A stretch of 7,816 nt of DNA, taken from the NCBI GenBank assembly GCA_964628285.1, contig CAZVNP010000086.1:1-7816 (forward strand). Reading direction: 5' to 3'. The notes under the pieces are model-generated. The model was not told the DNA's origin and searched no databases. It worked only from the letters and a program-made list of their open reading frames with translations. Shown here one piece after another: positions 1 to 5,601 of this stretch (positions within the stretch are counted from its first letter, which is position 1; the number at the start of each line of letters is the position of its first letter). The translations under genes and the position numbers were made by a program. Source of the DNA: JAPLDP01 sp964628285 (GTDB lineage Bacteria > Bacteroidota > Bacteroidia > Bacteroidales > JAGONC01).

Positions 1-160
1 TCAGCCGGTGTGGAAATGACGTGTTGCCAGGTCTGACGATAGCATGTGCCAGACTATAACGCAGGGCGATGTCCATTTTGTCAGGATGCAATAACTCACG
101 CAGAATCGCGCCATCAGCCGCGATGAATTCTTCGCAATTTTTCAGATCAGGGATCAGCAT
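1..160 (-). CDS. Cupin-domain protein, N-terminal part (runs off left edge)
   Basis: This is a partial gene: 53 complete codons from an ATG at 160-158, then the window ends. The protein begins MLIPDLKNCEEFIAADG and continues through RELLHPDK and RYSLAHAIVRPG to PHRL. This is the recognisable start of a family of small single-domain cupins, in which 'RYSLAHA.V.PG....PH.L' forms the first beta strands and the PH belongs to the metal-binding cupin motif. Known for the family: a compact beta-barrel that usually binds one metal ion through histidines, with varied or unknown substrates. The rest of the metal site and the C-terminus lie outside the window. No Shine-Dalgarno sequence precedes the start; the leader reads TTATTTCATTACC, which is usual in Bacteroidota. 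The amidohydrolase relic (199-249) ends 38 bp upstream on the same strand, so the two may once have been co-transcribed. The family call is fairly sure; the substrate is unknown. Confidence 0.75.
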   Translation of the reverse strand, partial: MLIPDLKNCEEFIAADGAILRELLHPDKMDIALRYSLAHAIVRPGNTSFPHRL

Positions 161-198
161 GGTAATGAAATAAAATATGCAGGTAAAGGTCCAATCCG

Positions 199-249
199 TT
201 AATTTCCGGCGAAATTAAGAAACCTCTTCGGATTTTCCACGTCAAGCTG
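199..249 (-). pseudogene. Relic of an amidohydrolase C-terminus
   Basis: On the minus strand, 16 codons ending in TAA read QLDVENPKRFLNFAGN. They resemble the C-terminus of the intact hydrolase at 1648-2820, which ends QIAVENPERFFKLDKEK. Over the ten codons from Q to F, 25 of 30 bases agree and most differences are synonymous or conservative. The stop codon also falls at about the same place. An in-frame TAG sits directly upstream of the Q codon (250-252), and the preceding 80 codons do not resemble the family, so no functional gene remains. 'ENPxRF' near the end is a family-typical feature of amidohydrolase_2 proteins. I infer a decayed or rearranged paralogue on the same strand. A short chance match cannot be excluded. 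Confidence 0.5.
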
Positions 250-301
250 CTATCGAATATTATATGTGATTCCTGAACTGCATAGTGAGATTAACCAATT
301 T

Positions 302-332
302 TTTGCAAAAATTATTTTAAAACATAATTTTG
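302..332 (+). promoter_or_regulatory. Bacteroidota-type promoter for the binding lipoprotein
   Basis: A -33 element TTTG (302-305) is followed after 19 nt by TAATTTTG (325-332), an exact match to the Bacteroidota -7 consensus TAnnTTTG. The expected transcript start, about 5-8 bases downstream of the -7 box, leaves a 5' leader of roughly 65 nt before the ATG at 404. The element matches and spacing are seen directly; activity is inferred. Confidence 0.65.
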
Positions 333-403
333 CTTCGGTGTATTCCGGTTTTCCCGGTGCCGGAACCCAATGTAAATAAGTTTTAATCTGACATTCTTCT
401 GTT

Positions 404-1636
404 ATGAAATTAAGAATTTTTCCATTTGTCATTCTCCTGCTTATGACAGCATCCTGTAAGAAAGAAGCTTCCGAGTCACCTGACAACACCGTTACCCTGG
501 GGGCTATTCTCGACCTTTCGGGTGATTACTCCGAGGAGGGATTGGCGGGCAGGGCGGCCATCGGGCTGGCAATCGACGACCTGAACCGGCGTTATGAATC
601 CATTGGCTCACCGGTACATTTTGCGTGCAATTATGTTGACACGCACCTCGACACCGTTCTGACGCTCGCTGCGGCCAGAGAGATGTACGACCAGGGGATC
701 CGCCTGCTGGTGGCAGGGCCTAATAACAGCGCCGGCTTGCAGGCTGTCAACTCCTTTATTAATGAACACCGGATGCTGGCGCTGACCTGCTTCAGCTCAG
801 CATCCTCGCTGGCCATACCAAATGATTATATCTTCAGGCTGATCACCGATGATAATGTACAGGGACAGGCATTGGTCAGGATGATGCAGTATGATTCCAT
901 CCAGGCATTGGTACCCATCTGGCGTGAGGATACCTATGGGACAGGCTTGTATGAGACGGTGAAGCAAAAGCTGACCGACATGGGCGGAACAGTTTTACAG
1001 GGCGTCAGTTACCTGCCGGAAGCAACTAATTATCAGGAAATGATTCAACAGATCGGTCCCCAGGTTACCAATGCCATTGCAACCTATGGAGCTTCCCATG
1101 TGGCGGTGATCCTTATTTCTTACCAGGAGGCCCTGGGATTCATGCAGGCCGCGGCTGAGGTGAATGACCTGACAAAGATCAGATGGTACGGCTGCGACGC
1201 TAATGTCCAGAAGGTCACCATATCATCCGACCCGGTGGCCGGCCCTTTTGCCAATCACGTCCGTTTTCTGGCTCCCATCATGGGTATTGGAACTGCCGGC
1301 AATCTGCCTGCCACCGCCCAGGAACTGGATAATCAGATATTTGCTCTGACGGAATTCCATGCCACCGCCTATTCACTCACAGCCTATGATGCTGTAAAGA
1401 TTTACGGGCTGGCCTATGACATGGTCCAGGCATATGATGCCACAAAGATCAAGACCGTGATACCGTCGATATGCGACTCATACAATTATCTGGGCATTTC
1501 ACGCAAACTCAATGAGGCCGGCGACCTGGTAACGGCCAATTACATCTTCTGGACGGTTGTGCCCGCCGACGGAGGCTATGCATGGGACAGCTACGCTACC
1601 TATGTTGCCGATGGGGATTACATCGTGTTGCGCTAA
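404..1636 (+). CDS. LivK-like periplasmic-binding-fold lipoprotein (Peripla_BP_6 type)
   Basis: The 410-aa protein starts with a lipoprotein signal peptide (residues 1-17: basic MKLR, then a hydrophobic stretch) and a lipobox TASC, with Cys18 as the lipidated residue. The mature end begins CKKEASES, a charged segment of the kind that can direct lipoproteins outward in Bacteroidota, although it is not a clean export consensus. Residues 30-60 (VTLGAILDLSGDY, then an alpha helix ending AIDDLN) are the typical first strand and helix of branched-chain amino-acid binding proteins. Residues 102-150 (LVAGPNNSAGLQAV, then FRLITDDNVQG) and the late YDAVKIYGLAYD (328-339) and YLGISRKLNEAGDLV (362-376) fit the same fold. 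Its length is normal for the family. Such proteins capture amino acids, amides or similar small solutes for an ABC importer. No permease or ATPase gene is adjacent, so this is an orphan that could also act as a sensor or surface binder. The ligand cannot be predicted. It is driven by the promoter at 302-332 and converges on the hydrolase gene with 11 bp between stops. Confidence 0.85.
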   Translation: MKLRIFPFVILLLMTASCKKEASESPDNTVTLGAILDLSGDYSEEGLAGRAAIGLAIDDLNRRYESIGSPVHFACNYVDTHLDTVLTLAAAREMYDQGIRLLVAGPNNSAGLQAVNSFINEHRMLALTCFSSASSLAIPNDYIFRLITDDNVQGQALVRMMQYDSIQALVPIWREDTYGTGLYETVKQKLTDMGGTVLQGVSYLPEATNYQEMIQQIGPQVTNAIATYGASHVAVILISYQEALGFMQAAAEVNDLTKIRWYGCDANVQKVTISSDPVAGPFANHVRFLAPIMGIGTAGNLPATAQELDNQIFALTEFHATAYSLTAYDAVKIYGLAYDMVQAYDATKIKTVIPSICDSYNYLGISRKLNEAGDLVTANYIFWTVVPADGGYAWDSYATYVADGDYIVLR

Positions 1637-1659
1637 AGAGAATCGGATTATTTCTCTTT
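1635..1659. terminator. Inverted repeat spanning both convergent stop codons, possible bidirectional terminator
   Basis: AAAGAGAA (1635-1642) and TTCTCTTT (1652-1659) form a perfect 8-bp stem with a 9-nt loop. The left arm overlaps the TAA of the lipoprotein gene (1634-1636), and the stop codon of the opposite hydrolase gene (1648-1650) lies in the loop. One hairpin could therefore form at the end of both transcripts. The stem has only two G-C pairs, so its strength as an intrinsic terminator is uncertain. The symmetry and position are seen; the function is inferred. Confidence 0.4.
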
Positions 1660-2820
1660 GTCCAGTTTGAAGAACCTCTCCGGATTCTCCACGGCAATCT
1701 GATGAAAATTTGTCTCTCCGAGAAAAGCTCTCAGGTTGATGGAGAAGTGCTTCTCGGTCGTTTTCATTGACACCAGGAAGAAATCGGTGCCGAACAGGAT
1801 GCGGTGATAAAATTTCTGATCGGCGCTGCGGCGGCTTTCTCCGAGTAACACTTTCAGTATGTTGTTGAAGCGGTCGTCTTCCCAGGTGTAAGAGACGTCG
1901 GCATAAAAGTTCTCATACTTCATGATGAGATCGCGGATGGTGGAAAACCAGTTGTCGTTATCGGCCAGCGGGACGTTTTTCCAGAAGTCCCATCCGCTCT
2001 CAAGGTATTTATTTATCTCGATATCACCTCCAAAATGCCCCATGGATATCCTGAGTTTGCTAAAATCGGGAGCCTTTGTGCCGGAGGCTACTTTATCCAT
2101 GTATCCTTGTAACTTATCGTGATCCATCAGGTAGTCATAGTTGATGGGATCGGTGAAATGCCACGACAGGGGTGAATTTTTCTTCTCGGTATATTTCTCC
2201 CCGGTAACGGGGTGTTCCAGCATGTCGGGGGTATATTTCCCACGGTAATACACGGGCCCCTTGGAGCAATGGACGATGATGGGCAGGTCGTTTTTGATGG
2301 CGTATTCATATACTTTATGCAAACGAATATCAAAAGGATAATAGCCCAGGGCGGGGTAAAGCTTGATGCCGGTGAAGCCACGTTTACCTGTATAGTGCCT
2401 CACCATCTCAACCACGTCAGGATTGCGTGGATCGGCACAGATAAAAGGAAAGATGATATCTCCATACCGTTCTTTCAGGCGGGCCAGTTCCTCGAGCTGC
2501 TCCCGGAACGGTTTGACGGGCTTTCCCGCGGCCATGTGCTCCATGTCCATCGACAGGACGGCAAACCGGGTCCCGGCAGGGTAGTACCATTTCAATATGT
2601 TCAGGACATCTTCCTGTGACGGCTTATTGATGATGCCGAGCATGCGCACGACACGGTCCAGGACATCGTCATCGGAGCGGAATCCCAGGTCATGAAGAAA
2701 TTTCATCAGTCTGACCAGCGTACCGTTATTTCTCAATTTTTTAATCGAAACCATACTGTAAAAATGGTCGGGGACGTGATCCAGGGTGAACGTGTGGGTA
2801 TGTGCGTTGATTATCTGCAT
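1648..2820 (-). CDS. Metal-dependent hydrolase, amidohydrolase_2 family (TIM barrel)
   Basis: The 390-aa protein has the metal-site landmarks of COG2159-type amidohydrolases in order. They are HxH on strand 1 (INAHTHTF, His7/His9), GIKLYP (residues 151-156), a strand-5 histidine in IIVHCSKG (His184), a strand-6 histidine in ISMGHFGGD (His262), and the catalytic-type aspartate in ILFGTDFF (Asp346). Length and motif spacing are those of a complete enzyme. Family members are cytosolic, bind one divalent metal (often Zn) and perform hydrolysis or non-oxidative decarboxylation. The substrate here is unknown. The usual strand-4 position is Lys153, and whether it is carboxylated is not visible. The N-terminus has no signal peptide. 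The start ATG lies 6 bp after the stop of the upstream membrane-protein gene, so the two are almost certainly co-transcribed and probably act together. No Shine-Dalgarno sequence is present. A C-terminal relic of a related gene lies at 199-249. Confidence 0.85.
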   Translation of the reverse strand: MQIINAHTHTFTLDHVPDHFYSMVSIKKLRNNGTLVRLMKFLHDLGFRSDDDVLDRVVRMLGIINKPSQEDVLNILKWYYPAGTRFAVLSMDMEHMAAGKPVKPFREQLEELARLKERYGDIIFPFICADPRNPDVVEMVRHYTGKRGFTGIKLYPALGYYPFDIRLHKVYEYAIKNDLPIIVHCSKGPVYYRGKYTPDMLEHPVTGEKYTEKKNSPLSWHFTDPINYDYLMDHDKLQGYMDKVASGTKAPDFSKLRISMGHFGGDIEINKYLESGWDFWKNVPLADNDNWFSTIRDLIMKYENFYADVSYTWEDDRFNNILKVLLGESRRSADQKFYHRILFGTDFFLVSMKTTEKHFSINLRAFLGETNFHQIAVENPERFFKLDKEK

Positions 2821-2826
2821 AACGGT

Positions 2827-3816
2827 TTATTTTAAAGATGATGGAACTGTCGTGGTCGATTTTTTCAATGGTGTCACGCGGCTCAGGATGTCGAACCAGA
2901 AGGGTGCTCCCAGCGAGGTGGCCACGGCGGTGAGACTGATGCCGATGACTTTGAGAAGCCACAGGACGATGGTCCACCAGACACTGCCTTCACATGAAGG
3001 TATATTATCTTTCGACCATCCCATGGGTATGCCCAGGTCGGTGAGCACATCATAAGTCGTGATGATCTGCTGAACCGATCCCTTGACATTCAGGCTGTCG
3101 CGGGCCGGCGCTTGACTGCTCGCCGGCACAACAACGACATCTACCCGTGCCAGCGTGTCGGCACGGTTTCGCAACACAATGTGTCCTGAAACATCTTTCT
3201 CGAGCATCTTGCCCGCATCGGCTGCAAAAGAGGCGAACTGTTCCGCCTGGGCTTTGTTCTTCCACATCCTTATCGAAATATCGATCGTGTCGATATTCAA
3301 TGCGGCACACACGACAAAAGCGACCAGGAACGACATGATTTTCGCTTTTTTCTTGTACCACGACGACAGGCGGTCCATCGACGTGTTGAATATCCTTTCG
3401 ATTTCTTTCCGGATTTCATCGATGTTGGTGTGCTGGCTGATCAGTGAAGCCAGCAGCTGATAAAACTGCCCTTTGTCCGTCTTTTTGTTGACAGCTTCTT
3501 TTATCGACCCCAGATCGGTCTTACCATTGCCGACAGCCGTCAGCAGGGCTGAAGTAAAATTTTCGGCCGGTATATAGCCCGGAAACCGGTCCGTTTTCTT
3601 CTTCAGGACATTGATGAAAGGGGAGACGTTGATCTTATCGAAGATATCCTTCCACTCCTTATCGAAGAAGAGGCGTGCAAGAAATTTCTCAAGGCTCTTT
3701 GCTTTTGTGCTTAAGAAAGTGAACCATATCTCGTTGACGCCGGTGACCATGAGGGCCAGCACCAGGTAGGTGAAGACCAGGGTGATGGCGATGAAGAAAA
3801 TGACAGAGTTAAGCAT
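2827..3816 (-). CDS. Uncharacterised membrane protein of the 'GAPFWFD' family
   Basis: The 329-aa protein has three predicted membrane segments: residues 4-26 (FFIAITLVFTYLVLALMV), about 160-176 (IMSFLVAFVVCAALN) and about 279-302 (VWWTIVLWLLKVIGISL). Four motifs place it in a widespread bacterial family without a known function, by my recollection of the family rather than a search. They are GYIPAENFTSALL (80-92), MDRLSSWYKKKAK followed by ALNIDTI (147-178), LGIPMGW (261-267) and SLGAPFWFDILSRV (301-314). The segment between TM2 and TM3 (about 185-278) carries a soluble, probably non-cytoplasmic or membrane-proximal, domain. A basic linker (KKKTDRF, 72-78) and acidic/basic helices lie between TM1 and TM2. 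It is the first gene of a two-gene unit with the hydrolase at 1648-2820 (6-bp gap), which suggests a partnership. The leader contains the 8-bp tandem repeat at 3830-3859. The family resemblance is good; the role is unknown. Confidence 0.75.
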   Translation of the reverse strand: MLNSVIFFIAITLVFTYLVLALMVTGVNEIWFTFLSTKAKSLEKFLARLFFDKEWKDIFDKINVSPFINVLKKKTDRFPGYIPAENFTSALLTAVGNGKTDLGSIKEAVNKKTDKGQFYQLLASLISQHTNIDEIRKEIERIFNTSMDRLSSWYKKKAKIMSFLVAFVVCAALNIDTIDISIRMWKNKAQAEQFASFAADAGKMLEKDVSGHIVLRNRADTLARVDVVVVPASSQAPARDSLNVKGSVQQIITTYDVLTDLGIPMGWSKDNIPSCEGSVWWTIVLWLLKVIGISLTAVATSLGAPFWFDILSRVTPLKKSTTTVPSSLK

Positions 3817-3829
3817 GACGATGAATTAA

Positions 3830-3859
3830 ATTGTTCTATTGTTTTATTGTTCTATTGTT
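3830..3859. repeat. 8-bp tandem repeat (ATTGTTYT)
   Basis: Three consecutive 8-bp units read ATTGTTCT, ATTGTTTT and ATTGTTCT, followed by a partial ATTGTT. On the transcribed minus strand they give an AACAATAG-type, A-rich leader about 14 bases upstream of the membrane-protein start at 3816. A-rich leaders are common near Bacteroidota starts, so an effect on translation is possible but not shown. Copy number could vary by slippage. Confidence 0.7.
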
Positions 3860-4151
3860 AGATACCACATTCAAAAATTCAACGACATACGATGACTGAT
3901 TAAAAGTTTTCGTATGATTAATGATTTCAAATGGGGTGATCGGGTGAGCAGCTAAACGTAAGCTAAAATAAGACAAAATTTAATACGTGTCAAGAATAAT
4001 GACATTTTAATGTTTCGTGGAATTATTTATTTTGATAAAACACTCAACTTCACCGGTTTTTTTTCGTTGTTTTTCATTCCCAAGTAACCCTTAATTTCAC
4101 TCAACCATGAAATATCCATAAACTAAAGCATACCAACCGTTGATGAATATG

Positions 4152-4159
4152 TAACTTTG
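4152..4159 (+). promoter_or_regulatory. Possible -7 box (TAACTTTG) for the transposase
   Basis: TAACTTTG is an exact match to the Bacteroidota -7 consensus TAnnTTTG and lies 17 bp before the transposase ATG at 4177. No TTTG lies at the usual 19-21 nt spacing upstream; the nearest TTG (4140-4142) is too close. The missing -33 element could mean a weak promoter. Alternatively, a complete promoter may form only when the element ends join in a circle, as is known for circle-forming insertion sequences. Confidence 0.35.
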
Positions 4160-4169
4160 AGCCAAAGTT
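4153..4169 (+). repeat. Perfect inverted repeat just upstream of the transposase start
   Basis: AACTTTG (4153-4159) and CAAAGTT (4163-4169) form a perfect 7-bp stem with a 3-nt AGC loop. It ends 7 bases before the ATG. The left arm coincides with the TAACTTTG box. In a transcript entering from outside, the hairpin would sit over the translation start region and could reduce transposase expression. It could also be part of a structured element-end RNA. The structure is seen; the role is inferred. Confidence 0.6.
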
Positions 4170-4176
4170 CAATATT

Positions 4177-5446
4177 ATGGCACAACAAGTTAAATTCAAT
4201 CAGATCATTCAGTGCGGATGCGGCATTGATGTTCATCAACACATTATAATAGCTACGATCAGGCGCAGTAATACGGATTATGAGACGAGAGAGTTTGAAG
4301 CCTATACACGTTCTTTGACAGAGTTAAGAGAGTGGTGCAAATCCGAAAGGGTTACGCATATTGCCATGGAAAGTACAGGGATATATTGGAAACCGGTTTT
4401 TAATATCCTGGAAGAGGATTTTGAGATCATCCTTATCAATGCCCGTCATATCAAGAATGTCCCGGGTCACAAGACCGATAAGAAAGACAGTGACTGGATC
4501 AGTAAATTACTATTGAGTGGGTTGTTAAAAGGGAGTTTCATTCCGCCAAAGGATATCAGAGAGTTGCGGGATTTAGTCAGATATATAAGAGGAAACTGAC
4601 AAACCAGGCCGCTTCTGAGAAAAACCGGTTGATAAAGGTGCTTGAGGATTGCAATATTAAGCTCAGCAGTGTGGTGAGTGATGTCAATGATGTGGTGAGT
4701 GCGACCAGGATCATACATGATATTATCCAAGGGGTAACGGACATTGATCGGTTAATGACGCATTTACATGGCCGCATAAAGGCCGATCGTGAAGAAATCC
4801 GTAAAGCCTTGGAAGGGAGGGTTACTCCGCATCATCGCTTTATGATGAGAATAATCAAAGAAAGCATAGAAGAAACGGAGAAAATCATTTCAAAAGTAGA
4901 CAGGCAGATTGATAAAGCGGCGAAAAAATATCAGGTCGAGTTTGATTTGTTACAAACGATTCCAGGCGTAGGGAAAGACAGTGCTATCAGTATCATCAGT
5001 GAGATGGGAGTTGATATGAGCCAATTTCCTGATGAGCAACATCTAAGCAGTTGGACAGGAATGAGTCCGGGCAGCAATGAGAGCGCAGGTAAAAAAAAGG
5101 CACCCGAACCACCCACGGAAACAAATACCTCCGGTCAACCTTAGTTGAATGTGGATGGGGTGCCAGCAGAAAGAGGGATGGATTTTTAAAACGCAAGTAC
5201 GAAAGTTTGATAGCCCGCCGGGGGAAAAAGAAAGCGCTCATGGCAGTGGGGCATCAGATTCTTGTGGCCGTTTATTTTATCATCAAAAACAAGGAACCTT
5301 ATTGTGAGCCTGTTTTACATGATGATCCCAAACGCAAAAACAAAAAAATCAAGAATTATCTGTCCAGGTTACAGGAATTAGGAGTAACCATTGAGGTTAA
5401 AACAGCAGAAAATAAAAAGGTCGCTTTTTTACTGGAGAGCCTTTAA
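4177..5446 (+). pseudogene. IS110-family DEDD transposase, broken by two frameshifts
   Basis: Three consecutive frames encode one transposase. Residues 1-136 (from the ATG at 4177) carry the DEDD RuvC-like domain: Asp18 in CGIDVHQH, Glu65 in AMESTGIYW, and Asp101/Asp104 in GHKTDKKD. The frame then shifts at the AT run 4581-4586; without two bases it would read VRYKRKLTNQ and continue. The second part spans a helical linker (about 220-250) and the transposase_20 domain, with QTIPGVGKDSA (259-269) and WTGMSPGSNESAGK, whose Ser302 is the conserved serine of this domain. A further -1 shift in the A8 run 5091-5098 restores GTRTTHGNKYLRSTLVE and the C-terminal part, ending at the TAA at 5444-5446. 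The reconstructed length is 422 aa, normal for the family. The enzyme catalyses bridge-RNA-guided recombination in family members. With the first shift the gene stops at 4599, so this copy is probably inactive, unless the reads are wrong at these runs. Confidence 0.85.
5093..5099 (+). promoter_or_regulatory. A_AAA_AAG slippery heptamer at the second transposase frameshift
   Basis: In the frame entering the site the codons are GGT AAA AAA AAG. The heptamer A AAA AAG is therefore correctly phased for -1 ribosomal slippage, and a -1 slip continues exactly into the conserved C-terminal part (GGC ACC CGA, giving GTR). The same A run could also restore the frame by transcriptional slippage, or be a simple one-base deletion from nine A. 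I see no obvious strong stimulatory hairpin directly downstream. IS110 transposases are usually a single frame, so a mutation or sequencing error is at least as likely. Confidence 0.4.
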
Positions 5447-5601
5447 AGGTATCCCGTCCATGAAATTGACTTCATTAAAAGGTTAAGCACCAACCGTTGT
5501 CGCAAAGCATGGGGTAACCATTGTGGAAGCACGAAGATGAAAATTTACTCTCTTAGCCGAATATAATGAAATCAATTATTAACGACCAAAAAAATATACA
5601 G
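5447..5601. other. Right flank of the IS110 element and leader of the secreted-protein gene
   Basis: This 155-bp region has no gene. It contains a small inverted repeat (ATGAA and TTCAT around 5460-5475), the direct-repeat copy ACCAACCGTTG (5489-5499) and the motif AAAGCAT (5504-5510), both also found left of the transposase. The last part is a very A-rich leader before the ATG at 5602. I find no good TAnnTTTG promoter for the downstream gene, which leaves open whether the insertion separated it from its original promoter. Confidence 0.5.

Larger units (their letters stand above)
161..403. other. Divergent intergenic region between cupin and binding-lipoprotein genes
   Basis: This AT-rich region separates the leftward cupin gene from the rightward lipoprotein gene. 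It holds a short amidohydrolase-like coding relic (199-249, minus) and a good Bacteroidota promoter facing right (302-332). The minus-strand open frame at 250-489 overlaps this promoter and the start of the lipoprotein gene, has no recognisable motifs, and is not called. I did not find an equally good promoter for the cupin gene. Confidence 0.6.
3817..4176. other. Intergenic region between the membrane-protein gene and the IS110 transposase
   Basis: This stretch of about 360 bp is AT-rich and shows no credible gene. Its left part is the leader of the minus-strand membrane-protein gene and includes an 8-bp tandem repeat (3830-3859). No exact TAnnTTTG box faces leftward here; two 7-of-8 matches (complements of 3872-3879 and 3974-3981) lack a properly spaced -33 element. 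The right part belongs to, or flanks, the IS110 element and contains a run of eight T (4057-4064), the motif pair at 4125-4142, and the hairpin/-7 box at 4152-4169. If this IS encodes its bridge RNA upstream of the transposase, that RNA would lie in roughly the last 200 bases. Confidence 0.5.
4132..5499 (+). mobile_element. IS110-family insertion sequence, ends uncertain
   Basis: The element carries one frameshifted DEDD transposase gene and no accessory genes. IS110-family elements lack conventional terminal inverted repeats and usually make no clear target duplication, so the ends cannot be set with certainty. The limits given use an 11-bp direct repeat, ACCAACCGTTG, at 4132-4142 and 5489-5499, which would give an element of about 1.36 kb. 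The true ends could lie tens to a few hundred bases further out, especially on the left if a bridge RNA is encoded there. The element is more AT-rich than the genes around it, consistent with separate ancestry. It sits between two unrelated transcription units and does not visibly interrupt a reading frame. Confidence 0.6.

Noticed and set aside
250..489. Minus-strand open frame of 79 aa across the lipoprotein promoter and signal peptide
   Set aside because: It has no recognisable motifs, overlaps a well-supported promoter and gene start on the other strand, and ends at the TAG just before the amidohydrolase relic. It is most likely chance.
2212..2619. Plus-strand open frame of 135 aa inside the hydrolase gene
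   Set aside because: It lies wholly antisense to a strongly supported enzyme and shows no motif, signal or start context of its own.
4177..5446. Reading the IS as three separate genes (140, 171 and 79 aa)
   Set aside because: The three pieces join into one 422-aa IS110 transposase with family motifs running continuously across both joins, so it is one broken gene.
4132..5499. The 11-bp ACCAACCGTTG repeat as a true target-site duplication
   Set aside because: IS110-family elements usually do not generate target duplications, and the nearby AAAGCAT motif occurs in swapped order, which a simple duplication does not explain. I kept it only as a provisional boundary marker.
5566..5601. Upstream ATG at 5566 as the start of the secreted protein
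   Set aside because: It would put 12 hydrophilic residues before a clean MKK-type signal peptide. The ATG at 5602 fits the signal-peptide structure better.
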